NCBI GenBank assembly: GCA_965261055.1 | Contig: OZ253440.1 | Coordinates: forward strand, 1,488,001 to 1,552,000 | Direction: 5' to 3' | Source of the DNA: G965261055 sp965261055 [NCBI: Fibrobacteria bacterium] | Lineage (GTDB): Bacteria; Fibrobacterota; Fibrobacteria; UBA11236 | DNA: 64,000 nt | In this document: piece by piece, positions 18,363 through 29,814 of the stretch | Layout: each line of letters starts with the position of its first letter | Numbering within the stretch: position 1 is the stretch's first letter | Position numbers and translations under genes: made by a program | The notes under the pieces: generated by a model | Told to the model about the DNA's origin: nothing | Database searches by the model: none | Seen by the model: only the letters and a program-made list of their open reading frames with translations

Positions 18363-19412
18363 ATGAATTACTCTAAAATTACCAATAAGAATGAAGCAAT
18401 TACTTGCTGGTTATACTGTATTCTTTTGATGATGTTACTTTTGTTTTCAGTAGGTGGAATTACTAGGTTAACTTATTCAGGACTATCGATGACAGATTGG
18501 AAACCTATTACAGGGATACTACTTCCTTTGAATGAGTTTGAATGGGAAAAATCTTTTAAGGCTTACCAACAATTTCCAGAATTTAAAGAGCTTTTTTTTC
18601 AAATGACATTATCTCAATATAAATCTATTTACTTTTGGGAATACTTACATCGTATTTTGGCTAGATTAGTTGGTTTAGTTTTTTTAATACCTTTTCTTTT
18701 TTTATGGTGGAAAAAGAAAATACCCTTAGGCTATCATAAAAAATTATTGTTGGGTTTCATTTTAGGAGGCTTTCAAGGTTTAATTGGTTGGATAATGGTT
18801 AAGACAGGGTTGCAAGAAAACCCTCATATAAGTCATTTTGCTTTATCTTTACATTTTTGTTTTGCGTTAGGGTTGTTTTCTTATTTATTTTGGATTTTAT
18901 TGAGTTTACAAAAAATTCCAAATTCTGTGAAGTATTTTTTTAAAAGTATTTCAATCTTTCGATTTATGTTTTTATTGTTAATGTTTTCTGTTGGTATTCA
19001 AATTATTTATGGAACATTTACAGCTGGCCTTAAAGCTGGCCTTATTTTCAATACATACCCTCTTATGGGTGGACATTTTTTTACAGATGCTTTATGGTAT
19101 TATGATACATTTCTGCAAAATTTATTTTTAAACCCAGTTATGGTACAGTGGGTGCATCGCTGGCTTGGTACTTTTATTTTTATAGGTACTGTCGTTTTTA
19201 TGTTGTGGAGTAGGATTATCTATAGGGAATCTAAGTATCGCTTCTCAAGTTTATTTCTAATCATTTTTGTTCAATTTATTTTAGGAATCTTAACTTTGAT
19301 TTATCGAGTACCAATTATTTTGGGTGCATTACATCAGTGTACTGCTGTTTTATTATGGTCCGCTTTCGTATATTATTTACATATATTTTTTACGGAAGAC
19401 AATGAAAAATAA
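18363..19412 (+). CDS. ctaA: Heme A synthase (CtaA/COX15)
   Basis: Oxidises the C8 methyl of heme O to the formyl group of heme A, the cofactor of aa3-type cytochrome oxidases. The 349-residue, about eight-helix protein matches the COX15 type: VGGITRLTYSGLSMTDWKPI, LNEFEWEKSFKAYQQFPE, FWEYLHRILARLVG, and the later histidines in HFALSLHF, WVHRWLGT and LGALHQ that ligate or approach heme. It starts 9 bases after murD. It is the strongest sign in the window that the organism respires oxygen; ctaB and oxidase subunits are elsewhere. Confidence 0.92.
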   Translation: MNYSKITNKNEAITCWLYCILLMMLLLFSVGGITRLTYSGLSMTDWKPITGILLPLNEFEWEKSFKAYQQFPEFKELFFQMTLSQYKSIYFWEYLHRILARLVGLVFLIPFLFLWWKKKIPLGYHKKLLLGFILGGFQGLIGWIMVKTGLQENPHISHFALSLHFCFALGLFSYLFWILLSLQKIPNSVKYFFKSISIFRFMFLLLMFSVGIQIIYGTFTAGLKAGLIFNTYPLMGGHFFTDALWYYDTFLQNLFLNPVMVQWVHRWLGTFIFIGTVVFMLWSRIIYRESKYRFSSLFLIIFVQFILGILTLIYRVPIILGALHQCTAVLLWSAFVYYLHIFFTEDNEK

Positions 19413-19434
19413 TCTTGATATGAAGATTTAATTA

Positions 19435-20080
19435 ATGAAAAGTAAATATTCTCTTGATTTTGATCGTGCTAAAGGTAGTCTTGTTTTTCAAGTAATATTA
19501 AACCGTAGGGACTTATGTTGTTTTGATTCTGAGTTTAAAATTTTAAAAAAGTGATTGAAGATTTAATCTATGTAGCCATATGGTCTCCTAATCACAAGTT
19601 TACAGAGCCCTAGCATTTTTTCGTTATCAGTGATGTTCAAAAGCCACAATTTCTAGAAATTTGTTGTAGAGGTTTAGATTTTCCAGATTTAGAGAAGGAA
19701 GTTTTAAATCGCAAGAAGTAAAAAGCACAAGACTCTTTTTTGAAGATACCTTTATTCTTAGGAGTGACTTATTGTTCTGATGAAAGTCTATTATTACATC
19801 AATAAAATATGATGACAGTCGCTTGTGGTATTAAAATATGCTTCTGCTAGCCCAAGAAAAAGGAGTCTATATGCGTTGGAGTAGTGGTACTATTTGGGAT
19901 ACCCAAAGTGTGACATAGTTTTTGGGTCCAAAAAATGATGAATCATTAATTGCAATGCTATAAATGTGGTATCATGCGAGAAAGGTATCAAGCATTTTGT
20001 TGGCCAATTAAACGATGTACAAAATATGGCACTTTATATGAAAATAAAATGCAACAATTATCTTTGATAGTGCAAAAATA
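19435..20080 (+). pseudogene. Broken gene of unknown function
   Basis: Between ctaA and ispH, coding-like sequence continues in pieces: a 39-codon ATG frame (MKSKYSLDFDRAKGS...), then a second frame (IEDLIYVAIWSPNHKF...) interrupted by TAG and TAA, then a third piece (MLLLAQEKGVYMRWSS..., DESLIAML, MWYHARK) again cut by stops. Residue composition in the pieces looks like a normal soluble protein, so this is a gene disabled by at least two frameshifts and about five stop codons. I do not recognise the family. The remaining bases to ispH hold nothing I can support beyond a 14-base palindrome at 20165-20178. Confidence 0.65.
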
Positions 20081-20205
20081 ACCTTCAAAGAGATTGCAAA
20101 GAAGATAGAATTAATTGGCTACACAGTTCTTAAAAAATAATAAAGTATATAGCTAGGTTATGTTTTAAAGTACTTTAATAGTATCTAAATTTTTATATTA
20201 GTTCT

Positions 20206-21132
20206 ATGAAGTTAATTTTAACAGCCCCTAGGGGTTTTTGTGCAGGTGTTGAAAGAGCTATAGAAATTGTTGAAAGGACAATAAAACAATTTGGATCTCC
20301 AATTTATGTTAAACATGAAATTGTGCATAACAAATTTGTTGTGGATGGATTGCGTAAAAAAGGAGCAATCTTTGTAGAAGAAATCAAGGATATTCCACAA
20401 AAATCAGTAGTTATTTTTTCTGCTCATGGAGTTTCTCAGGCAGTTACTGAAGATAGTAAAAAACGTTGTTTGACAGTGATTGATGCAACATGCCCTTTAG
20501 TGAAGAAAGTACATTACGCAGTTCAAAAACACGATCAAGAGAACATAGAGATTGTTTTAATTGGTCATGCTGGTCATCCCGAAGTTGAAGGTACAATGGG
20601 CCAACTTCGAGATAGGTCTGTATATTTAGTAAGTACATTAGACGATATTTGTGGTTTGTCTTTTGGAAAGAACCAACCTTTAGCATATACAACACAAACA
20701 ACTTTGTCGGTTGACGAAACAAAAGATATTATTAAAGCCTTAAAGGAGAAATTTCCTCATATCAAAGGTCCTGAAGAGGGTGATCTTTGTTATGCAACGA
20801 CGAATCGTCAAAAAGCAATTCATGAAATTATACCTAAACTTGATTTATTATTGGTTGTCGGTTCTAAAAACAGTTCTAATTCAAATCGTTTAAAAGAAAT
20901 AGCTTTGAGTAAGGGCGTAAAATCATATTTGATAGATTTTGTAGAAGGCATTGATCAAGAATGGTTTGAAGGTGTTGAAACAGTTGGTTTGACTTCAGGT
21001 GCATCTGCACCAGAAAAGCTTGTTCAAGATGTAGTTAAATGGATGCAAGGGTTTGATGCTACGCTAAAAGTAGAAGAGTCTGTACTTTTAAAGGAAGGTG
21101 TTACTTTCCCTTTGCCCAAAATTTTAAGATAA
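20206..21132 (+). CDS. ispH: 4-hydroxy-3-methylbut-2-enyl diphosphate reductase
   Basis: Last step of the MEP isoprenoid pathway, making IPP and DMAPP with an iron-sulfur cluster. The 308-residue protein has the three cluster cysteines in PRGFCAGV, DATCPLV and EGDLCYATTNRQ, the substrate-binding histidines in KHEIVHN and GHAGHPEVEG, and the C-terminal VGSKNSSNSNRL and TSGASAPEKLV motifs. Its use of deoxyxylulose phosphate chemistry fits with pdxA/pdxJ. It is preceded by a pseudogene and followed after 12 bases by an ABC ATPase gene that may share its transcript. Confidence 0.97.
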   Translation: MKLILTAPRGFCAGVERAIEIVERTIKQFGSPIYVKHEIVHNKFVVDGLRKKGAIFVEEIKDIPQKSVVIFSAHGVSQAVTEDSKKRCLTVIDATCPLVKKVHYAVQKHDQENIEIVLIGHAGHPEVEGTMGQLRDRSVYLVSTLDDICGLSFGKNQPLAYTTQTTLSVDETKDIIKALKEKFPHIKGPEEGDLCYATTNRQKAIHEIIPKLDLLLVVGSKNSSNSNRLKEIALSKGVKSYLIDFVEGIDQEWFEGVETVGLTSGASAPEKLVQDVVKWMQGFDATLKVEESVLLKEGVTFPLPKILR

Positions 21133-21144
21133 GTTTAAATAACT

Positions 21145-22116
21145 ATGTCTAGTTTGCTGCAAGTTAAAAACCTATCTGTTGATGTTCAAGATGAAAACAA
21201 GTCTTTAAATTTAGTTGATCAAGTCAATTTTGAAATTACTGCAAAACAAATCTATGCTTTAGTTGGAGAGTCAGGATCTGGCAAAAGTGTAACGGCATTA
21301 TCTTTATTAGGAGTTCCTCCTCAACCTAATGGTAATCTTGAAGGATCTATAAAATTTAAAGGTCAACCCTTGCTGGAGCTTTCGGAAGTAGATTGGAGAA
21401 AGTATAGGGGGTCAGAAATAGCTTATATTCCACAAGACTCTAAATCAGCGTTGAATCCTTTGGTAAGGATAGAAAAACAAATGCTAGAATGTTTCAAATA
21501 TCATTCAACGAGAATATCTAAACATCAGCGAATTTTAGAGGTTTTAATAGATGTTGGTTTTGGTGACAATTCAAAACAGGTATTACACTCATTCCCTCAT
21601 CAGCTGTCAGGAGGAATGTTGCAAAGAATAACTATTGCGATGGGATTGCTCTTTGAACCTCAATTATTAGTTGCTGATGAACCAACGGCAGCCTTAGACG
21701 TGACAATACAATCTCAAATTATGGATTTATTTTTGATGTTAAAACAAGAAAAGGACTTATCTATTTTGTTAATCACTCATAATATGCATTTGGTTTATCG
21801 GTATGCTGATTTTATGAGTGTAATGTATGCAGGGCGCATTTTAGAGCGAGGAAATGTAGAAGAAATTTTTAAAAACCCATTACATCCTTATACTCAAGGA
21901 CTATTAAAGTCTTTACCTTATTTTTCAAAAGAAATAAAAATCCCTAAAACTTTGAGGGGCATAGTACCTCATCCTTACGATTATCAGTCGGGGTGTCGTT
22001 TTATCAATCGTTGTGATCAAAAGCGGGATGGGTGTAAAGAATTTTGTGCAGATTTGAATTATAATAATCGTTGGGTTAACTGTTTGTGCTATTTAGGTAC
22101 AAAAAAACCAAATTAA
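21145..22116 (+). CDS. Oligopeptide/dipeptide-type ABC transporter ATPase
   Basis: A 323-residue ATPase of the OppD/DppD group. Visible motifs are Walker A GESGSGKSV (about residue 42), Q-loop YIPQDSKSALNP, signature LSGGMLQR, Walker B LLVADEPTAALD and the switch histidine in LITHNM. The C-terminal extension HPYTQGLLKSLP and the cysteine-bearing segment GCRFINRCDQKRDGC are typical of peptide and nickel importer ATPases, where the cysteines can bind an iron-sulfur cluster. No permease or binding-protein gene is adjacent, so its partners must lie elsewhere. It directly follows ispH. Confidence 0.88.
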   Translation: MSSLLQVKNLSVDVQDENKSLNLVDQVNFEITAKQIYALVGESGSGKSVTALSLLGVPPQPNGNLEGSIKFKGQPLLELSEVDWRKYRGSEIAYIPQDSKSALNPLVRIEKQMLECFKYHSTRISKHQRILEVLIDVGFGDNSKQVLHSFPHQLSGGMLQRITIAMGLLFEPQLLVADEPTAALDVTIQSQIMDLFLMLKQEKDLSILLITHNMHLVYRYADFMSVMYAGRILERGNVEEIFKNPLHPYTQGLLKSLPYFSKEIKIPKTLRGIVPHPYDYQSGCRFINRCDQKRDGCKEFCADLNYNNRWVNCLCYLGTKKPN

Positions 22117-22154
22117 GGTAATTATAACCAACATTAAAACTTAAGAGTTAAATT

Positions 22155-22304
22155 ATGAAATATATAGTTACAATATTCATTGCTTTCTTTACATTGACTG
22201 TTTTTTATCAGGGAAGCTGTTATACAGATGACTACGGCAATACATTTTGTTCTGACGGTTTTTCAGCTCACATAGATGATTATGGTAATACATCTTGCAA
22301 TTAG
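22155..22304 (+). CDS. Small secreted peptide with DDYGNT-x-C repeats
   Basis: A 49-codon frame beginning MKYIVTIFIAFFTLTVF, a clear signal peptide, followed by a short mature part with the repeat DDYGNTFC then DDYGNTSCN, and three cysteines in all after the signal region (CY, FC, SC). The repeated unit and the intact frame in an AT-rich gap argue for a real gene. I recall many short secreted bacterial proteins with GNT-x-C-SDG-like repeats and no known function; the resemblance is by eye. It lies 38 bases after the ABC ATPase and is followed by a terminator-like hairpin. Confidence 0.6.
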   Translation: MKYIVTIFIAFFTLTVFYQGSCYTDDYGNTFCSDGFSAHIDDYGNTSCN

Positions 22305-22482
22305 TTAAAAAATTTTAATTAGGGATTAATTTCATTGTTTTAAAGCATCTTGAATTTTAATTTTGTCTAATTTCTTTTTATGTGATTAAAAATGTTTTTT
22401 TAATAATAAATACACTATGAATTTAGTTGGAAATAAGGTTAAAATTACGGAAATTTTTTATAAGACTAGTTTTTAAAAAAGG

Positions 22483-22527
22483 AAAAAAGATTAGCACTAA
22501 AACTTTTTTGTAAGACTAATCTTTTTT
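22483..22527 (+). terminator. Terminator-like inverted repeat upstream of rRNA promoters
   Basis: AAAAAAGATTAG (22483-22494) is the reverse complement of CTAATCTTTTTT (22516-22527), with a 21-base loop and a T run at the end. It would close the ispH-ATPase-peptide transcript and insulate the rRNA unit. Confidence 0.6.
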
Positions 22528-22529
22528 TG

Positions 22530-22606
22530 TTGAATTGAAATTTGATTTAACCTATCTTTGTTTCTCCCAAACAGCGAGTTGGGTTGTTTTTTAAAAAGAG
22601 TAGAAT
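22530..22606 (+). promoter_or_regulatory. Candidate promoters of the 23S-5S unit
   Basis: Two candidates are seen. The first has TTGAAT (22530-22535), 17 bases, then TATCTT (22553-22558); the same place also reads TATCTTTG, which fits the TAnnTTTG -7 element used by Bacteroidota. The second has TTGGGT (22579-22584), 16 bases, then TAGAAT (22601-22606). Both would start transcription about 100-150 bases before 23S. Which is used is unknown. Confidence 0.45.
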
Positions 22607-22646
22607 AATAATCAAATTTTAATTATTCAGATATCAGTATCGTGGT

Positions 22647-22664
22647 CTTGCGTCAAAACGCAAG
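22647..22664 (+). other. Hairpin in the 23S leader
   Basis: CTTGCGT-CAAA-ACGCAAG is a perfect 7-bp stem with a four-base loop in the 5' leader of the 23S transcript. It is not followed by a T run, so it is more likely a processing or antitermination element than a terminator. The rest of 22305-22710 has no gene that I can support. Confidence 0.4.
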
Positions 22665-22710
22665 TGCGAGGTATATTTGCAAAAATGTTGAAATGAGAGG
22701 AGATTTACAG

Positions 22711-25661
<2,951 letters not shown>

Positions 25662-25746
25662 AAAGATCCTCTTTTTTAGACATTTTTGATTTGATATCTG
25701 AATATTAAGATTTGAATTATTTTACTCATTTTTGGGATTTTAAATT

Positions 25747-25863
25747 TCCCGGTGACTATGGCAAGGAGGTTACACCTGTTCCCATTTCGAACACAGAAGT
25801 TAAGTTCCTTAGCGCTGATGGTACTAGGTCAATCTGATCTGGGAGAGTAGGTCGTTGCCGGGT
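25747..25863 (+). rRNA. rrf: 5S ribosomal RNA
   Basis: A 117-base 5S gene beginning CCCGGTGAC and ending GTTGCCGGG, which pair as helix I. The conserved core CCATTTCGAACACAGAAGTTAAG is present in parts, as is the GGGAGAGTAGGTCG block of loop E/helix IV. It follows 23S by about 85 bases and is closed by a strong terminator. Confidence 0.95.
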
Positions 25864-25879
25864 TTTATCCCTAATTTTT

Positions 25880-25913
25880 AAGCCTTCTTTGTTTTACAAA
25901 GAAGGCTTTTTTA
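25880..25913 (+). terminator. Terminator of the 23S-5S unit
   Basis: AAGCCTTCTTTG and CAAAGAAGGCTT form a 12-bp stem with a loop of about 4 bases, followed by TTTT. This is a strong rho-independent terminator directly after 5S. Confidence 0.9.
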
Positions 25914-25940
25914 TTATTATTAATAATAAAGAGGCTAAGT

Positions 25941-26288
25941 ATGAGGTTACTGTTCACCCTAATAACGGCCCATCCTATCTTAAAAGATATACCTTCACAA
26001 ATCCTGCCTCTTAATTGGCATGGTGACCGTTTTGAAATTCCTCAAGGAGCAATACACCTTGCTAAGAGTCAAGCTTGTGATAACCAAGCCTTCATTTACA
26101 AAAAAAATATCTTGGGCTTACAATTTCATCTTGAGATGGGGAAAAAATCACTAGAGAAAATTATTACTCATTGCGGTAATCAACTACAACCAAATAAATA
26201 TATTCAAGATAAAGAAACCATATTCAATAACATCCTTCCAACAAGACAAATTCCCTATACTCTCTTAAATAATTGGTTACGTTTATAG
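25941..26288 (+). pseudogene. C-terminal fragment of a class I glutamine amidotransferase
   Basis: The 115-codon frame encodes a C-terminal half of a GMP-synthase-like glutamine amidotransferase: WHGDRFEIPQGAIHLAKSQACDNQAF and GLQFHLEM match the region with the catalytic His and Glu of the triad. The N-terminal half with the nucleophile cysteine (G-x-C-x-G) is absent: the recognisable homology starts only 28 bases after the rRNA terminator. It cannot act as a glutaminase and is best read as a remnant left by a rearrangement at the edge of the rRNA unit. Translation from the ATG is possible but unproven. Confidence 0.7.
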
Positions 26289-27252
26289 CTAAACTAATCA
26301 TTAAATAACTAAACCTTTATCATTTAGTAACCCATTATCAAAATAACTATCAATTATCAAAATAATCATCACAAAATGAGTAAAAAACACCCTCTCATTT
26401 TAAAATAAAACAAATCTATAATTTTGTTTTTCATAAATCAATATTGTCTGACAATCATTTAATTGATGGTGTTGATTGAATTTGCTTTTAATGTAAAATT
26501 TTTTATCTAATATTTTGTTTATTCATGAGAGATAAGAAAGAGTATTTCGATCAAAGAATATTATATTTTTATCGCCTAACCGATTTTTTATTTTTCCAAA
26601 ACACATTTTTTTGTTTCAATTTTTTTTGTATTTGCTGTTATTGTTATCCAAAATTTGACGGGTTACCACTCTGCCATTAATATCAATAAACGATTAACCT
26701 CGCTTTCGGAATGCTCGTCGCTAAAAGCTTGTAAGACGCTATTTTTTGTTATTTTTTATCTGACCAAAGTAATGATAACAATTGATAAATATCCAAACGA
26801 TAAATAGCGATATTGGTAATTGGTTGATCATCCGATTGGATGGTTTTATCGTTCATTTTGTTTCCCCCTTTGATTAATTTGAATTATTTGTAATAAATAT
26901 TGTACTGGTACTAATTCCATTTAGTTTATCAGCAATTGTTTCCGTAGTTGTTGAGTCAATTTATTGGACTCACAGTCCACAAAAAGAAAGAACAAAAAAA
27001 TACCCAAACCTAAAAAATTTTCCTTCTTCATAAAACCTCCACTTTCAATATTTAATAAGAAGACAGAAAACTTTTTAATAATTAGAGTAAAACTTTTAAT
27101 ATTATAGTCGTGTTGTGCTGATATCTAGATGAGGTTTTAAACTCTAAAAATTCTCAAGCTTCTATAAAACCATAGCTACTCAGATATTTTTTTATTATTA
27201 TTTAAATTTGATATGATATCATAATTAACAATAATAAAATCTTACAATTGAG
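26289..27252. other. Gene-poor AT-rich stretch
   Basis: About 960 bases with no intact gene. It holds two copies of ATTATCAAAATAA about 20 bases apart near 26335-26370, a short broken frame on the minus strand (listed separately), and a small hairpin GAGTC...GACTC near 26956-26974. There is no recognisable riboswitch, tRNA or other RNA. Short stretches such as 26690-26720 are visibly less AT-rich than the surroundings. Confidence 0.5.
26663..26856 (-). pseudogene. Frameshifted remnant of a small gene
   Basis: On the minus strand an ATG at 26856, preceded by AAAGGGGG, opens a 35-codon frame (MNDKTIQSDDQPITNIAIY..., ending LLWSDKK). Directly after its stop, the +1 frame continues plausibly (SVLQAFSDEHSESEVNRLL, ending in EW then TAA at 26665-26663). 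Together they read like one acidic small protein of about 60 residues, broken by a single frameshift in an A-rich run. The family is not recognised and chance cannot be excluded. Confidence 0.35.
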
Positions 27253-29769
27253 ATGTTTAAAATGAATAGAGCATTAGAGGAATCAGTTAAATACTTTGAT
27301 GGAGATGAATTAGCTGCAAATGTTTGGGTTAATAAGTATGCTTTAAAAGATTCGGATGGAAATATTTATGAAACAAACCCGAATCAAATGCACCGTCGTC
27401 TGGCAAGTGAAATAGCTCGTATTGAAGTTAAATATCCTAATCCTTATAGTGAAGAAGATATTTATCAAGTTTTGAAGGATTTTAAATATATTATCCCTCA
27501 AGGTGGACCAATGACAGGTATTGGTAATACACATCAAGTAGCCTCACTTTCAAATTGTTTTGTGATTGGTTCGGATGGCTCTTCTGATTCCTATGGCGGA
27601 ATTATGAAAATAGATGAGGAACAGGTTCAACTCATGAAGCGTCGAGGTGGAGTTGGTCATGATTTATCTCATATTCGCCCTAAGGGTAGTCCTGTTAAAA
27701 ACAGTGCATTAACTTCTACTGGGATTGTCCCTTTTATGGAGCGTTATTCAAATTCTACTAGGGAAGTCGCTCAAGATGGTCGTCGTGGGGCTTTAATGTT
27801 GTCTGTATCAATCCAACATCCAGATGCAGAGTATTTTATTGATGCAAAAATGGATAATACAAAAATTACAGGGGCAAATATTTCTGTACGCATTGACGAT
27901 GTGTTTATGAAAGCTGTAGAGGCAAATCAAGAATATCAACAAACATATCCAGTCGGTAGTCAAAAACCAAAATATTCGCAAACTGTTTCTGCTAAGAAAA
28001 TTTGGCAAAAAATTATTCATAATGCTTGGAAGTCTGCTGAACCGGGAATTTTATTTTGGGATACGATTATTGCAGAGTCTCTTCCAGATTGTTACGCTGA
28101 CTTAGGATTTCGAACGACATCTACAAATCCTTGTGGTGAAATTCCATTATGCCCTTATGACAGTTGTCGTCTTTTAGCGATTAATCTTTACAGTTATGTG
28201 GATGAGCCTTTTTCTGAACAAGCTTCTTTTAACGAAGAAAAGTTTATAAAGCATGTTAGAATAGCACAAAGGATAATGGATGATATTGTTGATTTAGAGC
28301 TTGAGAAGATTGATGAAATTACTACAAAACTTGTGAGTGATCCTGAACCTGATGATACTAAACGAACAGAAATGGATTTATGGAATAAGATAAAACAAAA
28401 GGCGACTGAAGGTCGTAGAACAGGGATGGGAATTACTGCTGAAGGGGATATGTTGGCCGCTTTAGGTTATCGTTATGGATCTAAAAAAGCAACTATGTTT
28501 TCTGAAAAAATTCATAAAACTCTTGCACTATCAGCTTATCGTAGTTCTGTAGATATGGCAAAAGAGAGAGGTTCTTTTCCTATTTTTGATGCGAAAAGAG
28601 AATCTAATAATTCAATGATTCAAAGAATCAAAAAGGAAGATGTTGAGCTCTTTAAGGATATGGTTAAGTATGGACGTCGTAATATTGCTTTACTAACGAT
28701 AGCTCCGACAGGAACAACCAGTTTAATGTCTCAAACAACTTCTGGAATTGAGCCCGTTTTTATGGTCTCTTATAAAAGAAGACGAAAAATCAATCCAAAT
28801 GATAAAGGAGCTAGGGTTGATTTTGTAGATGAAGTAGGTGATTCTTGGGAAGAGTATCATGTTCTTCATCATAAGTTTCAAGTTTGGTTAGAAGTAAACG
28901 GCTATTGTTTAAAAGATGTTGTGTCTTTATCGGGAGAGGATCTAGATACAATCATAGCAAAATCACCTTATTATAAAGCAACAGCTAGTGATGTTGATTG
29001 GATTGAAAAGGTTAATTTACAGGGAGCTGTTCAAAAATGGGTTGATCATTCTATAAGTGTAACCGTAAATGTTCCCAATGATTGTTCTGAAGCGATGGTG
29101 AATAAAATTTACTTAGCAGGTTGGAAATCAGGTTGTAAAGGAATAACAGTTTATAGGGATGGGTCTAGAAGTGGAGTTCTTGTTTCTGATACAGAAAGTA
29201 AAAAAATAGAAACTCTTCAAGCTTTTGTTAAGCCGCGAAGACCGCAAACTCTAGAAGCCAGAATTGTTCATTTTAATAATGAGAATGATAAGTGGATTGC
29301 TGTGATTGGTGTGAAAGATGGACACCCTTATGAAATTTTTACTGGAAAAGCAGAAGATTCGTTTAATATTTCTCCATCTATTCAAAAGTGTGTCGTTTCT
29401 CGTCACAAGATGGAAAATGGGACAAATCGTTACGATTTACAATATAAAGATAGTTATGGATACAACATAACAATTGAAGGTTTATCTCGAACATTTAATC
29501 CAGAGTATTGGAACTATGCAAAGCTTATTTCAGGTTTGATGAGACACGGTTTACCTGTTATTTTATTAGTTGATATTGTGAACGATCTTCATTTAGGTGG
29601 AGTTTCATTGAATACTTGGAAAAAAGGTGTTGTTCGAGCATTGAAAAAATTTATTCCAAATGGAACAACGACTAGTGATAGCCTTTGTTCTAAATGTAAC
29701 CAAGAATCACTTGTTTATGAAGAGGGTTGCCTTAATTGTAAAAATTGTGGTTATAGTAAGTGTGATTAA
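27253..29769 (+). CDS. nrdJ: Adenosylcobalamin-dependent ribonucleotide reductase (class II)
   Basis: Reduces ribonucleotides to deoxyribonucleotides with a radical from adenosylcobalamin, so it works with or without oxygen. The 838-residue protein has the redox cysteine in SLSNCFVIGS (C102), the active-site motif N-P-C-G-E (N292, C294, E296) and the substrate phosphate loop APTGTTSLMSQTTSGIEP. The C-terminus is the zinc-ribbon-like tail with C-x2-C (CSKC), C-x2-C (CLNC), C-x-C-type (CKNCG) and the final SKCD cysteine that reloads the active site. It is of the vitamin B12-dependent type, not NrdA, and needs no NrdB. Start: two ATGs (27253, 27262) are possible, neither with a clear ribosome-binding site. 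Confidence 0.95.
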   Translation: MFKMNRALEESVKYFDGDELAANVWVNKYALKDSDGNIYETNPNQMHRRLASEIARIEVKYPNPYSEEDIYQVLKDFKYIIPQGGPMTGIGNTHQVASLSNCFVIGSDGSSDSYGGIMKIDEEQVQLMKRRGGVGHDLSHIRPKGSPVKNSALTSTGIVPFMERYSNSTREVAQDGRRGALMLSVSIQHPDAEYFIDAKMDNTKITGANISVRIDDVFMKAVEANQEYQQTYPVGSQKPKYSQTVSAKKIWQKIIHNAWKSAEPGILFWDTIIAESLPDCYADLGFRTTSTNPCGEIPLCPYDSCRLLAINLYSYVDEPFSEQASFNEEKFIKHVRIAQRIMDDIVDLELEKIDEITTKLVSDPEPDDTKRTEMDLWNKIKQKATEGRRTGMGITAEGDMLAALGYRYGSKKATMFSEKIHKTLALSAYRSSVDMAKERGSFPIFDAKRESNNSMIQRIKKEDVELFKDMVKYGRRNIALLTIAPTGTTSLMSQTTSGIEPVFMVSYKRRRKINPNDKGARVDFVDEVGDSWEEYHVLHHKFQVWLEVNGYCLKDVVSLSGEDLDTIIAKSPYYKATASDVDWIEKVNLQGAVQKWVDHSISVTVNVPNDCSEAMVNKIYLAGWKSGCKGITVYRDGSRSGVLVSDTESKKIETLQAFVKPRRPQTLEARIVHFNNENDKWIAVIGVKDGHPYEIFTGKAEDSFNISPSIQKCVVSRHKMENGTNRYDLQYKDSYGYNITIEGLSRTFNPEYWNYAKLISGLMRHGLPVILLVDIVNDLHLGGVSLNTWKKGVVRALKKFIPNGTTTSDSLCSKCNQESLVYEEGCLNCKNCGYSKCD

Positions 29770-29814
29770 AATACTAAAGAAGTATGTATTTAGTATGGAA
29801 GGTGGCTCTTAAAA

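Noticed and set aside
20165-20178. 14-base perfect palindrome TTAAAGTACTTTAA before ispH
   Set aside because: It could be an operator, but short AT-rich palindromes are common here and there is no second copy nearby.
26525-26680. A 51-codon plus-strand frame (MRDKKEYFDQRIL...)
   Set aside because: The second half is Phe/Cys-rich low-complexity sequence from T runs, it lacks a ribosome-binding site and it overlaps the minus-strand remnant; probably chance.
27000-27252. Possible cobalamin riboswitch upstream of nrdJ
   Set aside because: No B12-box-like sequence and no suitable helices were found; nrdJ itself needs B12 but is not usually repressed by it.
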